Shown here: positions 40,501 through 55,212 of the stretch, in pieces
How the letters are laid out: each line of letters begins with the position of its first letter
How positions within the stretch are numbered: the stretch's first letter is position 1
NCBI GenBank assembly: GCA_027886175.1
Contig: JAJNNQ010000008.1
Location: 368,501-432,500, forward strand
Direction: 5' to 3'
Length of the DNA: 64,000 nt
Source: Phylloscopus collybita
Taxonomy: Eukaryota; Chordata; Aves; Passeriformes; Phylloscopidae
The notes under the pieces: generated by a model
What the model was told of the DNA's origin: nothing
Databases searched by the model: none
Seen by the model: the letters and a program-made list of their open reading frames with translations, nothing else
Translations under genes and position numbers: made by a program

Positions 40501-43120
40501 AAGTAAAGTGTAAGCTCATAGCTCAGGGATGTAGGGAAGTATTTTAGAGACAAATTTACAGAAATTCAGACTACTTTAATTTGAAATTCAGTGTTCTGGA
40601 TGTCATAGGACCTAATCATAAGCCCCCTTAAAGAAACCAGAGAATTACTAAGAATCCACATCAACAAGAAAACAGCATCCATGTAAACCACCCACTGTCT
40701 AAAGACAGTAATATTCAAATAAACCCAAAATGGAACTGTGAGTTTTTAGTTTGAGTTGAGTGACAACAAGTAAAACCCAACTTTCCAGCTCTGGGTGAGA
40801 CATGAACCGTTCCTGTCTGAGGTTCATCCTCTTGTTTAATCTGATGATGCAAAAAAGAATAATCAGACAAAAGCAGAAACTTTAGTGAATATTTTTCCTT
40901 TGAGGTGACTAATCCCAATTCAAAAGAACACAAATAACAATCCCATATCACCTTCATACACTGCCCAAATCCTTGCAGGCCTCCTGGGGCACATGATTGC
41001 ACTCATGAGCCCTACAGGCACATATCATGTTTATTTGTGTCCTCAATAAAGCAAAGAAAATTAGAAAACACAAAGACCTACAAGTCCTCTCTATCCCCTT
41101 CAATATTATCCTTTATATTTCCACAAGGCCCAAGGAAATTTCTTGAGTTCCCTGGCATAATTCACCTCACTAGCACTTATTTACATCATAAAACCCAGCT
41201 CATGTTTTTAGTGGGATAATTAAATACAGAAAGAGGGGAAAAAAAAAAAATCCTTCCAGTCCAGGCAGTCAACCATGTTTTCTGCAACCTGAACAGGGTC
41301 TTTGGCCAGGGCATGAAATAAAGAGTCCAAATGAGCAGAGATTATGTCCAACTTCAGCTGCTCAGCCATGTGCTGTGCTCAGAGCTGGTGTGCTCCAACA
41401 GAGTGAGCTGGGCTTTCACCTGTAATACATAAACACTACACACTTCATCTTGAAAGCTTATTTTCTTGAAGCATGAGGTTTAGTCCTAAAAAAAGGACTG
41501 TGTTTAATTGCACTACAATGGATGGATTTGAAGCAAAGCCCTGAATAATGGAACTTTATCCTCCTGCAAACAAGAAAGCTGACACAATGTATTCAATATT
41601 ATAAATCCTGCTGTGCTGCCAAACTTATAATAAGGCATTCTTAGAGGAAAGTCTAATGATGGGGAAAAAAATACATTTTTTTCTTTTACATGAGATCATA
41701 AATTTTCTCAGAATCACATCTAAACAGCAAGGTACTACCTGCAGGAAAATAAATTACCATAAAGCTCTTATGTTGGTTTAGGGTGGGGCTTTTTTTTGTA
41801 ACCTGATACAGATTAGGGTTTTTTTTTCCTGAATATTGTATTTAAGGTAGGTATTAGAGCAGAGATTTTAACACAAGCAGTTTGAAACATGTAGAAAACA
41901 GCTTTAGTGAAAGATTCCTCTCAGACTCTTGCCTGTTGGATTTGTTTAAATGCTTCAAATAAATTCATATCTGGTTAACTCTGAAGTCTACAAATACCTA
42001 ATTGTGCTTTGTTGTACAATTTTGAAGGTTAAGCTGTGTCTGCCAGGCATAAATCCAGTGCATTAAGATATCATGTTGAAAAAATTCAAAGTTTCCTACT
42101 CCCTTTCTAGATATGAGAGTGTGTTTTGGGTTCTTTGGGGGAGAAGAAACCCTTTGTTTTCTTTTTTCGAGAATAAAGCCTTTGGACACCAACCCAATTC
42201 CTAGTAGTGGAACAAATGAGAAAGAAAAAAGTGCTCCAAGACAACAGAAAAAGAGCTTTTTTTCTCATTATTTTCACCTTGTGGAACCCAGAATGTCCCT
42301 TTTTCTCACCATCCAGGAAGAGATAAACACAACGATTTGCAGTATGTTCACAAATATTCCTGGGGATTACTAAATCCCTCACCTTCAGTTTGCCATTTAA
42401 TTACACACAAGAAGTGTTTATTGACTAATGTACTTCTCTTTTATGAGCAATTAATTGATGTGACTATTCCAGCTAGGGCTCAGCACGCAGGAAAACATCC
42501 CCCTGCACTGAGGCACAGAGACAATTAATGTCTCAGGTAAGATCCACGTGGAGGTTAAACTGACTTTGGTGTATCTTATGCTGCTGTTGTTAGGGTGTAG
42601 AATTTCACAGCCAATGCTGTTTCCAGATAAAACAGAACTCATGAGAGCACAAGGCTTTCAAAAGATGTGTTGTACAGAAATCTTCCATTCAGCACTGAAA
42701 GCTGCCCAGCAGATCTCTCGTGCCACAGCAGGAATCACCTGTACACCAAGATAGAGTATCAGGCTCACCACTCATCCTGTTCTGGGAAAAAGAAAAAAAG
42801 GTGAGCACTGTCAGTGCTTCTCTGAGCTCTAATAAACAAATCATCCTCTGCTCTAATGACAGTAATGAATGAAATCATGCTTCAGTAATGAATCTTTTCT
42901 AGGTCTGAGGGATAAATCGTGCTTCATACAGCCATCCCAGTGCCACAGACATTCCCACCCAGGCTTGCAGGGCTCAGCAGCCTGAAGGGAACATAAATGG
43001 GGTTCTTGTTTCGTGCTGTGGAGTTTGTGTTTTTCACGGGGCTGCTCCAGTTCCAAGTCACACGGGGGGGATGGAACTTCTACCAAGTTACAGAGCTCAG
43101 ATTTCACCAGTCTGACACTG

Positions 43121-43180
43121 ACAGAAAATCTTGTTTCTTGACAGAAAATCTTGTTTCTTGACAGAAAACCTTGTTTCTCT
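43121..43180. repeat. 20-bp motif in three tandem copies
   Basis: ACAGAAAATCTTGTTTCTTG occurs at 43121-43140 and 43141-43160 identically. A third copy at 43161-43180 differs at three bases. The identity of two copies suggests recent expansion. Confidence 0.95.
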
Positions 43181-45125
43181 GAGTGACCTTCCAAACAAGA
43201 CGTGGGACAGATCAAACCTGAAGTAATAGCTGTGAAAACAAGGACTTGCATTTTGTGAGTGCGTTTTGTCAGAGATCACTCCGTGCAAGACATCAGGTTA
43301 AGAGGATCGTGACACAACCAGCAAATTCCAATTACTCAATCCTGAGGAGTCACCTTATTCTTCACTTCAAAGTATTTAACTGGACTTTTGCCATATTTTC
43401 CAAGAGAACAGGATTAGAATCCCAGAAACACACCTACAGATGAAAACCTGTGTAGGAATTATCCAAGATCTCTAAACTGAGAGGACAATTGGCAATGTCA
43501 TCACACTCTAACAGTTAGGGATGTGCCTTACAAAGAATATGTTCTCCTCGGGTTTTGTGGGGGAGGATGTGTGTGAGATGAGTTCACCACAATAGAAAGG
43601 AAACAATGATTCAAGAATGATTGATTCTGTCCTCAGACTTTGTATGGGCAGAAATAAAAATACAGAATAAAAAACATAAAATATTTTAAGAAAACTTTCT
43701 GATCCTGACTCTTTTGAGAGAGCAAGCCCCAAACCAATATTTCAATCACAAAAGAAAGGATTCTCAAGAAACATGATTCTGAATAATGCATTAGAGCAAA
43801 TTATCACAAAGTGTAACTTTATAATTACTGGTTGGAGTAGTTATAAACAGTTTGTGTTTCAGGGTCATATCTTTCACATACACCATATTAACAAGATCAG
43901 GGGTTGGGCTCTTCTATCAAAAGAAAGGACAGTTTCTCCACGAAAAAAAAGAATTGAATTGAATAAGGTAGTAAATATCACAAATTTGTGGGGTTTTTGC
44001 AATCGTCACACTAAGAATGTGTTAGTTCCATGACACATTGGACTATTAACTTAATTCTATAATTATATTGTTTAAAACACATGGATAAACAAAAGCCATG
44101 ATCATGACACAACACTATGCCATGTTATTATTCCAAAACAGCAAAGCAAACTTTTGACTCCTAAATGAAAAAACTGTGTATCAATCAGATTGGATATTAA
44201 AGGAAGCAGCAGCATCAGGAGGATCAAAAGACTTATTGCAATCATAACCAGATTGATAAACTGTTTGTTCTGCTACCACAAAGCATTCATGTCTGATAGA
44301 TTTAACTCTGACATTTTAGATAAACACAGAGATAAGAAACAGAGACCTCATTTTGTATAAAAATACCTTTTACCTTAATCTCACTTGAGGAGCTGATACA
44401 GGAGACAAAAGAGCACTGGTCTATTGTGTATTCCTTTAGAGCAGTTTTTAATTTGGAGATGTGGAATTGAATGCCTGTGGACAGACACTTGGGAAGCATT
44501 TCCACAGGAAGATAAGGAAATAGGCTGCACTTCACAACAGGGTTTGTGAGCAGCTGTCGGGGAACTTTTGAAGCACTGATGTGATAAAGGTGAAGGCCCC
44601 TGTGGAGCAGATCTCAGCCACCTTCCATGTGCTAATCTTGTTATAAAGGATTGCTCTAATAAAAAAAGACTAAATAAAAAGCCAGACTGACAAAACCCAG
44701 CTTTCTAAAGTTCAAAACAGGCTTCTTTGTCGTTAAAGTCCAATGAGAAATACTGAATCCTTCAGTAGCATAATCAAGAAGAAAGCCTTCAATAATGTAA
44801 TGATGCTGTGAGGAAGGGTTGTAAGGATATCTGTCTCAAAGAGATCAATCCCACAAAAATCTACTCCTTTATGGACCTAACTGGAGCAGAAGAGTCTTCT
44901 AGCACCTAAAACTTTTCTTCCTATAGCTTTCCAGCTTTGCCTTGGCTTTTTCATTTCTAGTGGAGAAGTCAGTAGATTGCAGGAAGCAGCATCAGAAAAA
45001 TATACTGAAGTATTAAAAAAGATGCTGCTTCAAAACCAAAATCAGACCCCACCAAATCTGGCTTCTTTCACATTAGCCACTTTCAAAAGAATATCTGATT
45101 ACATTTTAAAATTCTGCTGCTCCAT

Positions 45126-45680
45126 CGCAGCAGTTTTGAAACATTTATAAGCTCAGCCTGTGTGTGTTCTAATCCCAGCGGCTGGCGTAACAACGGCCTG
45201 AGGATCCGAGGTTGTCAGGAACAACAAATTGCCAACAAGAAACACATCCTGTAAAACACTGCCTGGGTAGTTCATTTAAATTTGAATCTGTATCTCTGTT
45301 GTTGGCACACAGCATTAGTCATGACTTAAACCATTAGTAACAGAATGCTCTCCCCTACCTAGCACCCAGCGCAACAACAAATGCCGCTGCCGTATCAGCA
45401 GAGAGCAGGCTTTTTATCAGTTTCTTTTAAAGCGCTAGTTATTTGTAAAAATAAAACAAATTCACGAAAACCAAGTGGAGTGTGCAGCAATCCTCAAGTG
45501 GTTATCTCCAGAGCAAGGAGAGAAATCAGAGTAGTAAAGGTGCTGCCGTGCCTGCTGCAATGATTTTCATGCTGGCACGCTTGGCATGGTGCAGGAGCAT
45601 CAGCAAGTAATAAACTACGAAGTGTTTTCAGATGGGGTGGTTTGCATTAAAAAGGGAAAACCACGGAGGCTCAAGGCTCG
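45126..45680. other. CpG-retaining patch within the intron
   Basis: I count 15 CpG dinucleotides, at 45126, 45179, 45186, 45194, 45207, 45370, 45385, 45391, 45433, 45465, 45547, 45578, 45618, 45664 and 45679, where neighbouring intron often goes hundreds of bases with one or none. No coding frame or repeat explains it. A regulatory or conserved non-coding element is possible but is inference. Confidence 0.4.
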
Positions 45681-48600
45681 CTGGGTGTAGGCCACAGCAG
45701 CCAGTCTTTACTGTCTTGGGGTAGCATGATTTATGGTGCTCCAGCACACAGCAGTTTGTATCTGCTCTAGCAGCTGTGTTTAACAACCTTCATTTCCCTT
45801 TTGCCAAGAAGAAAGCACCCACCGGCCAGTGATGCAGCCAGCAGGGAGCTGCTGTGCTCATACCTACACAAAACTGATGCAAACCAGCTTAAAACACTGG
45901 GAGAACCCACTCTCCTAGGGAGACTCAAAAATAAAACCCAACCAAAATGGACAGAAATGTGGAGTTTTCCACTTAATTCTGGCTTATAAAACACTTCAAC
46001 AAGGGCTCAGTCAGCTCAAGGTTCCTCCAGAGATGATGGCTGTGACTCTCAGGAAGGCTAAAATCACTCTCTGGTGTTACCCACATTTCCTCCATTGTTA
46101 TCACAGTCATTTAGGGTGTTCTGGTGCATCTCACTTTGGTACCCCAAATAAATTCTAGAGAAATCTGTACACTTCTCTTATTGATTCTTTATTTCCCTGG
46201 TACCAATGGCTAAAGTCTCATGCTGTCAGGTCCAGAGAGAGAATTAGGAGCACATGGGAAGCTTGTGTCTCAGTGAGGAGACTTCCAACACTTTTCCAAA
46301 AAATGTGAACTCTCCTGATTTATCACAATTTTAGTGCCTTGACATAATAATTTACAAAAGAATGCAGTATAGTCTCTGGCAAGGCAGCCTACCCCAAACA
46401 GTGGAGCTGAGCCTAAAAAAGCATTAATACAAAGCTATGGCAAAGCTACAAGATGGATGAGTTGGATTTAAATGACAAAACCACATTGACACATTTTTCA
46501 TGGCAAACCCACAACCTGCAGTTTTGTCAGGGGCCGAGCACATTCTGCATTTTTAACACTTTTCACCTTTTTAAGCAAGTACTCCAGAGTTTGGTCCTTG
46601 GGCAGTAACAAGCCCAACTGATTTGGGGTTAATAACTCGCCACTCAAGAAAGTGATGACAGCCTACATTTGTTGGTGTCACAGAGAGAAACTCTTCAAAA
46701 CGAACTTTTTAGTCTTCCACCCAAAGAAAAAGGTAAATTTTACCAAAGTTTGAGCTCTATTTTTCCTCCTCTCACTTTGTCTTTTCCTGCTCTTGGAACA
46801 CATTTCACCCAATCCAATTACTCCATCTCTGCCTTACAGAACTGCCAAACGTGCTGCTTTGACAGGGTAACCTTGCACTTGTCAGGGTTTTGCCATCCCT
46901 GAAGGGAACTCCTTAGCTGAGATTAATTCCCTGTGCCTCCCTCCTGCTCAGGTCCCACTTTGGTTTCAGGTTTTCTTTTGAACCAGGTCTTAACCTTGCA
47001 AACACAAAGTGCTCACAGCCTGAGTGCAACCACAAGTGTGGCTCTTTTACAATAAATATTTTCTCTGCTCTTTTCTCAAGGTCTCCAGTGGTCACACTTT
47101 TGTCTTTCCAGCATTCAATAAACACCTTTGATTTAGCAAAATGCAGTCAGAAAAGGTAATGATATGCCAGAAAAACCAAGAGGTATAATGCATAAATAAG
47201 CCATTCATAAGAAGAGGAATTTTGCCAGTTTGGAGCTCTTTGGTTCTTTAAGGGAGATCCATTAAGTTTTACCCTTGCTCAAATATTTACAAGCAAAACA
47301 AGTTAAAATAGAGAGGGAATTAATATATCAAAACTTTGATTATTTGGGCTTTAGAGAAAGCAGATATTGGAAGCCAAAAGGATTTTATAGATAAAATTAA
47401 GGGTCCATTAAGAATAAAAATTATCTCCTAAAGTCTGTTGAATGATAACAAGCGAAAGAGTGTTAGTAAACAAATAACAAATTTGATCACAACAGACCTG
47501 CTAATTTGGAATGGACTCAAATTCACAGCCAAATGCACACATATTCTTCGGCTGAATTTTCTTTTAAGTGTCCTGAGGTTTTTATTAATTGCTCTGCAAG
47601 CAGTGTGTGTGTCCCCTAAGGTTTTTCATGTACTTCCTACTCTGTTTGTTAGAGAATAATTACCAACTGCCTCTTACCAGCTTACATTTGTAGCTTTGAA
47701 GAAACACACTTTCATATAATATCAAAATGAAAACTGCAACTGTGTCCTCCAAAAGCAGTTGCTATAATTACTTCAGAAACCTTGATCAATTTAAAATATG
47801 TAGCTCTGCTTTGAACTAATAAGAGTCAGTCTAAGCAGAAATATTAAAATTGTGGTTCAGATCTGTAGCAAAGGTGATAGGCAGAGAAAACAGAAAAAGC
47901 TACGAGAAAGAAAATCTACTCCATGAAAATGGGATTAAAGAATGAATCTTAAAATAAACATAAAGAAGAAAGATTGAGCTCTAATCCAACACAACTGAGC
48001 TGAAAAACGTTGTACTACGTTCATACTCACCTGCTTTGTCAAAAATTCACTGTTTAATATGCACAGTGTATATTAGAATTCTTTTTGCAAATAAAAAAGG
48101 TAATCTGAGGGTATAATTGTCTTAAATATATGCTAGAAACAGCAATTAAGGAGAAAAAAATTAGGTAGGAATCAGTGATAAAACAAAAATACAACAAACT
48201 GAAACTTATGAGCTTGGTTCCCAGTTTTACAATTTCTCCAGATTAGTTCTGCTGCCCCCCCCCAACTTAAATATTTTATAGGGACCCATCTGCAGAGGGC
48301 TGCATGCATCACACATTGCTGACTGACCCCTCCTGCTCTTTATGTCTCAGTGCAGGCTGATCTCCTTCTTCCAGAGGGCTGACTACTGCCCTGTGTTACT
48401 CTGAAATACAGGACACTTTCTGTCTCTGCCTCACAAGTTTCCCAGCTTTGCTTACCCATGAGAATCACTCAAGCCTTTTAATAACTGCACTTTATCCATG
48501 CACTGGCCTTAGAACAATTTTGCCACAGGTTCTCAAGAGATCATTTCCCAAGCATAAGAAATTCTGCACTCCAGAGCTGCTGGGCTGTTCCTGCTGTCCC

Positions 48601-51600
48601 AGCAGCAGATCAGGATTTGATCCAGAGGCCTGGTTGAATTTTGGCATCTGTTTGTTATATACAGCCATTTGAATACTTGGGATATGACAGAACATTTATC
48701 ATCATCCTCCTCCAGAAGAATCCTGGTTCAATTACTGCACATTGCAGCAGCTTTTCTTCCTTCTTTGGCAAAATAGGATTCTGACCCTTGACAAGCTCAC
48801 CCTGAGATGGCCATTCCCATTTCTCCTGTACCATAAATGCCAGATTCCCACGTCTCTGCCACATTTGTCTCTCTTTAGCTTGGACTCACTCCATAACCCT
48901 TAACCATCACTGGTTTTATCTATTTCTCAAATTGCTGAGAGAGTATCCCAGAACATGTTAGCTGTTTCAATGTGCAAGGTGATCCAGGCATCACTGTTCC
49001 CCTATCTCCTCTTTTCTTCAGAAAACAAAGCAAAGATCATGTTCTTGGCATCTCCTTCCTTTCCAGGTCAGATGAGTGCAGGGTTTAGCAGTAGTTGCAC
49101 AGCTTTTGGAATTTATGTTGTCTTGTAATCCAAAACTCTCAAAGGTCCATAAGCCAGCACACACTGCTTTATCTGCGTGCTCAACCCATCCCTTCTCTTC
49201 GGTGCTGGCTGATTTCTGCCCCTGTGACACACATAGGGTATGTGATCTGTGCTTCTAACACAGAATTCTTTATCACCGAAATTCCTCCAGGAGGCACCAC
49301 ATTCCAGCCTGGTTCCTCAGTGCTTCCACGGTCTCACACTCTCTGTTCTCTTGCTGGCAGGTCTCAGGCAGGTCTCCCCTCTGGTTTGTGTCCACCTTCC
49401 TCCTCAGCAATCCAGGTGAAAGTCCAAAGCACTGATCACAACCAAATTCAGCATGTGCTGGAGAAACTACAAACAGAAAAATGATGTGCCAAGAAAACCC
49501 ACTGTGTGAGAGCAATGAATGTCTTGCTGGGCCAGTCAGAAGCATCTTTTCCAAAAGCAATTTCACGATGTACAAAGCCTCTAGATTAGCACACGTTGCA
49601 GTGTTTCCTTTTATTCCCTTCCACTCCACACCCCAGGTGAGTAAGAGGAGGAATGAACTCCCTGGACAAACTACCCCTCAAAGTATGGCTTGGAACAAAC
49701 AGCCAGAATTCTGGTATTCAGCCCCAGCTCTTTGGTTGCAAAAGATGCCTTTCAGTTGACTGTGCAATGTCAGATTGCCTCACTTGAATTGCAGAGGAAA
49801 AATTATACATGACCTTTATCCTTCTGCTCAATGCTCTCTGTCCTGGAGCTTTTTAATAAACTTTAGTACAATTATTTAGAATGATTTCACAGCAGCATGG
49901 AGGCAACGTTTTTTCCAACCTTCTAATAGGCTTCTAAAGTATAAATTCATCTCATGGACACTAATTCTGCTGAGCTCTCAAAAGAAAACATAACTAAGAA
50001 AGTTCAACTGACAAATAGGATGGGCCTGTGCAATTGCAGAACATTCTTGCAGGGGGAAAAAAGCTGAGTTTTCATGTAAACTTAACTTTGGCATTTTGCA
50101 CTTTCATTGGAAGAATTTACACTTCACTTAATAGAGAATTTTCTATTTTAGAATCCTACATTATTGAAAGAGAAGACTTCAACACACACTTTTGGGACAG
50201 ATATCATGTCACATACAAAGAAAATAAAGTGGTTTTGCCTGAGCCTTCTTCTTATGAAAATACCGAAGCCTCAAGAAGGCTCTGCTCACACAGCCCAATA
50301 AAGCAAACACACAGAATATACTATTTTATTTATTTAAACAAAGTCCTCTACCCTGCCAAATCAAAACCAGTTTTCTCCCAAATAAAAACATTTCCTAACA
50401 ATGAGTAATTCTGTGTTACTGAATTTCAACTGTCCTCCTACACGCCTTGAACTGTGAGCTGCACAAGATTTGTTTTTACAGAAAGAAAATAGGTGTTCTT
50501 CTTCCTGCTGCATATAAAAATACCTGTTTTCCTTTTTGAGTTGAAAACTGCTTTGCTTGTTTTGGTTGAGGTTTTTTTTTTTTTTTCCCAAGATAAAATA
50601 AAGTTGAAACTCAATGAAAATACAGACAACTGGTTGATGCTGTTTCCAATAACTGAGGAAAAATGTCTTGGATATGAGAGATTAAGAAAACTGAAAAGTT
50701 GAATTCAAATGCTTGGGCAACCTACCCTGCACATAACTTTTTTTTTTTTCCCGCTTATATTAAGTCCATTAAGGTACATTAACTTCAATAATTGCAGACT
50801 CTAATCATAAATCATTTAGGAATATCTTACAGAATTGTTTTTCCAGCAAAAATATTAAATGCTGATGTTTGGTTTGGGTTTGTTTTTTGGGTTTTTTTTA
50901 AGGTTAATGCTATTCAAAAACTCCAGAGAGGTAGGGACATTTATCATCATCTGAAATTTAGAAATGTACATTTTAGCATTCTCATAAGTGCAATAAACAT
51001 CCCAGAACATGAGGAAGAGAGAGGAAAGTAATTTACTCTTCTAGGGAGGAAGGTAATTCTTGAAAGGGTTGCCGCATCCATAAAACAAAATTTCCTTATA
51101 TAAAGTAATAATTTCTGTAACTCACTAACTTTTAATGAGGATAAATGATGAAATAATTAAGTTGGTGGATAAGAGATTGTATTGATAAGAAAAACCCCTC
51201 TGGATTAAATGCATTTTTGAGCTTCTACTAAGTCTAATTTTTCTCCCTCCAAATGTCCAGCACTTTCAACATCATCCTTTAGAACAAAACTCAGTTTTAG
51301 CCTGACAGATAATTACTACCATTTCTTCAAAATAAAAGAAAAATGGATAAAAACATTCTGGGTGGCTTTGAAATTTTGTTACATGTTCCATGTCAGCAGT
51401 TCTTCCCTGTGTGCTTTGAAATAAAGTGCCAATTTGGACAGAAAAAAAACCCTTACAAAATCTTCACCTTCAGTTCTGCTGACCTCGAGTCTGTATCTCC
51501 CTGCTCTGAGATGCCCAGAGTTACCACAGATGGCAAACACCTCACAGAAGTCGTAAAACAAATGGACATTTGAACCTTGATTTAGTTTTCCTAAGCTTCG

Positions 51601-54600
51601 AAAGGAAATGAAGAAAAGAAATACTGAACATTTCACTCATCAGTTTGCAAACATGTACCAAATGGGGGTTTTGATTAAAAAAGTCAGAGCAGCAAGAGCA
51701 GTTTATCTTTGATAAGATTCTAAGAGCCCATTATCAGAAGAGAGATGTACACCCTGAATTTAAAAAGAACCCTCAGATACAAACAATGCAGTCAGACACA
51801 GAAGATAACTTTCATTCACAGGGATTCCAAATTAAACACTGACTCAGATGCTGCCAAGTTTATAGAGAGTAACGATAGAGAATCCTGCAGGACAAAGATT
51901 GGCTTTTGAGAACTGCAGAACAGACTCATGAATGGGCAAAGGACACTTAAACTTTGTCCACTTGTAATGGCTGATCAAGCAGGTGTGGTCAGCACGTTCA
52001 GCTACTGACAGAGCTGAATTACACTGTGTTTCACTGTGGTCACTGCACTGGTTCCATGCTGCAGCTAATTCAGACTGAGTAGCCTTAACCTTACAAATAC
52101 AGGTCAGCTTTTAAAAACTGCTACAAGCTTTTAAACTTACTAATCCATGGGTCAGGGCCTGCTGTGCACACACTGCAGCCCAGGAAAGTTCAGCTGGCCA
52201 AGGCTACTCACATGTTTAAATATCTTTGCCAGGCAGGGACAATGGCCTTGCTCATCTCCAGCAGTTCTGACTGCTCAGAGCATCAATATTGCTGATCCTC
52301 ACATGAGAAAACTGCCAGAAACGTGCCTGGCACGTGCTGGCATTGCCATATGTGCTCAAATCCACTGCCAGGCACACAAACAATAGCTTTGACCTGAAAT
52401 GTTGCTCATCAAAGTGGTCAGTTTGGTCTCACCAGCAGCTACCACAGGATCCATAGAGCCACATCCCTGAGGTGATTAAACAGTGCTGAGAGGCTTCATT
52501 TGGGTGGTAAAAGTAAAAATTTGTTCAGGAGTTTTGGGAGGTTTGAAGGCTGAAAATACGAAAAGGGCTCAGGAGATCAAATTTCAAGTGAGTTCTTCTG
52601 CAGACACACCAAGCTGGAAGAGAGGCTGGGAGCCTTTGGAAGGGAGCAGTCCAAGAAAGGGGTTCATTTTCAAAGGAAGGGATTCAACATCTCCTGCTGA
52701 CTACAGTGGCAAAGCACTGCTGTTAATTAGCATCGGCTGGAACACAGAATATTCTAAACATGACTTTGGTCTAAGTCTTCAAACACTGAATGATTTGTAT
52801 CCAGCAATATATTTCACATAACATTGTCCGTTACTCATAAATTAATGTTTTCTGCTGCAGAGCCTGGTGGGTTTTTGTTAATAGACACCAACAAGAATGG
52901 TAATTAAAGGATGCACTGATGGGTACTCATTACAAACAAAATCCTCCCTTTGATCCTCCAGGTCCAGAGCCTTCTGAGAAACCTTTATCTCGAGAGGAGA
53001 TAAACACAATGTTTGAGAACCTTTTGACTTCTCTGCTATCATCCTTAAAACTTTTTTTAGTTGCTTTTTAATGTTTCCCAATGTAATTAGTAGCACCAAC
53101 GTAGAAGCTGATTGACAAGCTACCAGCAGCTGTTTATACAGCAGCAGGAAATTGTAACAGTGTGAGATGTTTATTTAACTCCCTGTGCAAACACAACACA
53201 TCCTCCATTCCCTGTGCTGCCTCAGAGCCCCTTGCAAAGGGTGTGGCAGTGAGAGACGTGCTGAGCTCAGGAAGCAAATTCTCCTCTGCACGGGGCATTC
53301 CAGCACTCACACCAAGGAATGGGAAATTCCTGCCAGCCTCCACAGGTACCAAAGCCTGGGCACCTGCTCCTTGTTGTGACCAACACGGAGTCCAGCCTGG
53401 CTCTGACTTTCAGTGAGATCAAACCTCAAAGCTGTAGAGCAGCTGTATCAAACCTGTAAATTCTTATATCCCATCAAAGTAGCTCATGGTTAGGTCATCT
53501 CCAGGCTGAGAAGCAAAGCCTTCTTCTCTTAAATAGAGCTTCTTAAAGCTCAAAAATGTTTTAGTTCTGTTTGTCTGTGCCCATTCTGTTGGGAAACAGC
53601 CAAATAGAAGGAAGTTTCTTTTTTTCTGCAGATAAAAGAAAAATTTAAAAACCGTATTTTCCAAGTGGACAAACTGGTAGAAAAAGTTTTGGGGAAACAG
53701 CCCTAGGAATTAAGTCATATTTCTCCAGCAAGTATCTGGAACATGACTGGAATTGACTCAGCACTGACAGGTATTTAATAACTTGCAAATGTGAGTTTAA
53801 TCAATCCCAGAACACACTTGTAAAGAAAGAGGAGTTCTGATTCCACATCTCTGTGACAGACAGAGGTGAATTCCTGGGTAAAGATCACCAAAAGTACTCT
53901 AACACCTTTCAGGGATCTTTGCTAAAATAATTGCTCACATGAAATCTGAGCTTCTGAGGAGTAAATGGAAATCTCAGCTCTGAACCATTGCCTGGACTCT
54001 AGACTCTCTGACCATGATGAGGGCACACAAGGACCCTGCTTATCTTCCTCTGCAGTTCTGCTCATTTTTGCTATTGAACAACAGGTTTTGGTCATTGGGA
54101 TTTTGATCCAACTCATCAAAATGCAGTAGGATATAATGTTCCAAAATGTTATCATGTATTTGATCCATCTCTGTGTTTTATGGTTTCAAGATGAGCGAGA
54201 CTGAATATAGGAGAAAAAAGAGTAGAATGTGCCTATCAGAAGAGCAACAGCAGACAAAAGCAAAATAGATTATTTTCATTCCATTTCTCCCACTGTTTAA
54301 TAGCTTGACTTTTGCATACCAGCATTCCACAGGTATAATACAGATACAGCATAATGTGTTTTCCTTTAAAAGGTCATCACTATATTAGAAGTGTTTGATG
54401 CACTGTGACCAGAGCACACATTTTTAGAGATAACAGCCTATCTAATATTTTTCTTTAATTTATTGGCATCAAGAAATTCTATTTAATTTCTGCTTTCAGA
54501 AGAACATCTGCAAGTGATTGGCATAACTCAAGGGACCTTTGCAGCTGCAACTTTCTCCATGAGCAGAGCAAAAAGCCATGTTTGTCAATATGCCTGAGTA

Positions 54601-55164
54601 GGATTAAAAAAGAACAAAAAGAAATAAAAAATAAAAAGCCCCAAACTACAAAACAGCTAATTATTGGAAGTAAATGTTTCATGATCTGTGTGTGGCACCC
54701 AGAGCTGAATAGATCATTAGCTAAACTTCCAGTCAGCATTCCACACAAGCATATGTTTTCCTCATAAGTGCTTGCATAAGTTTGCCGGCAGCCTCAGTGA
54801 CTTAACTAGAGGTACTTATGTGCATTGTGCAATAAGCAGGGCCAAGGAAAAGCAGTGGGTTTTTTTTAGGATCTTAACTCCTGAATCATATGCATTTCCA
54901 AAGGTCCTAAGCACTTTCTTCCAGCTCTTAAATTTTCCCTCCCTGTTGAGCGCTCAAGGTAAAGCTGCTCCAGCTGATCACTGCTGCCCAGAGCTGCACC
55001 CGAACCCTCCGTGCCATTTAGGGCAGCTCTCTGTCTTTTCCATTTGTGCTTCCTTGTGGCAGCCTAACTGCACCCCCAGCCCTGCTTCCAGGGGTCATGG
55101 ATCATGCACAGGGAAGAGTCTGCATGCAGCCACTCTGGTGCTGAGAATGATAGAATGGTCAGTT

Positions 55165-55212
55165 TTGGGTATGGGCAGCTTTGAGTATGGGCAGCTTTGG
55201 GTATGGGCAGTT
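55165..55212. repeat. 16-bp motif in three tandem copies
   Basis: TTGGGTATGGGCAGCT at 55165-55180, then copies with one substitution each at 55181-55196 (TTGAG) and 55197-55212 (CAGTT end). It lies inside a long chance open frame on the plus strand and explains the repeated residues there. Confidence 0.95.

Noticed and set aside
48661..48680. Plus-strand CAGCCATTTGAATAC, reading QPFEY like the expected upstream CDH13 exon
   Set aside because: Wrong strand for the gene, and the flanking residues and splice sites do not match.
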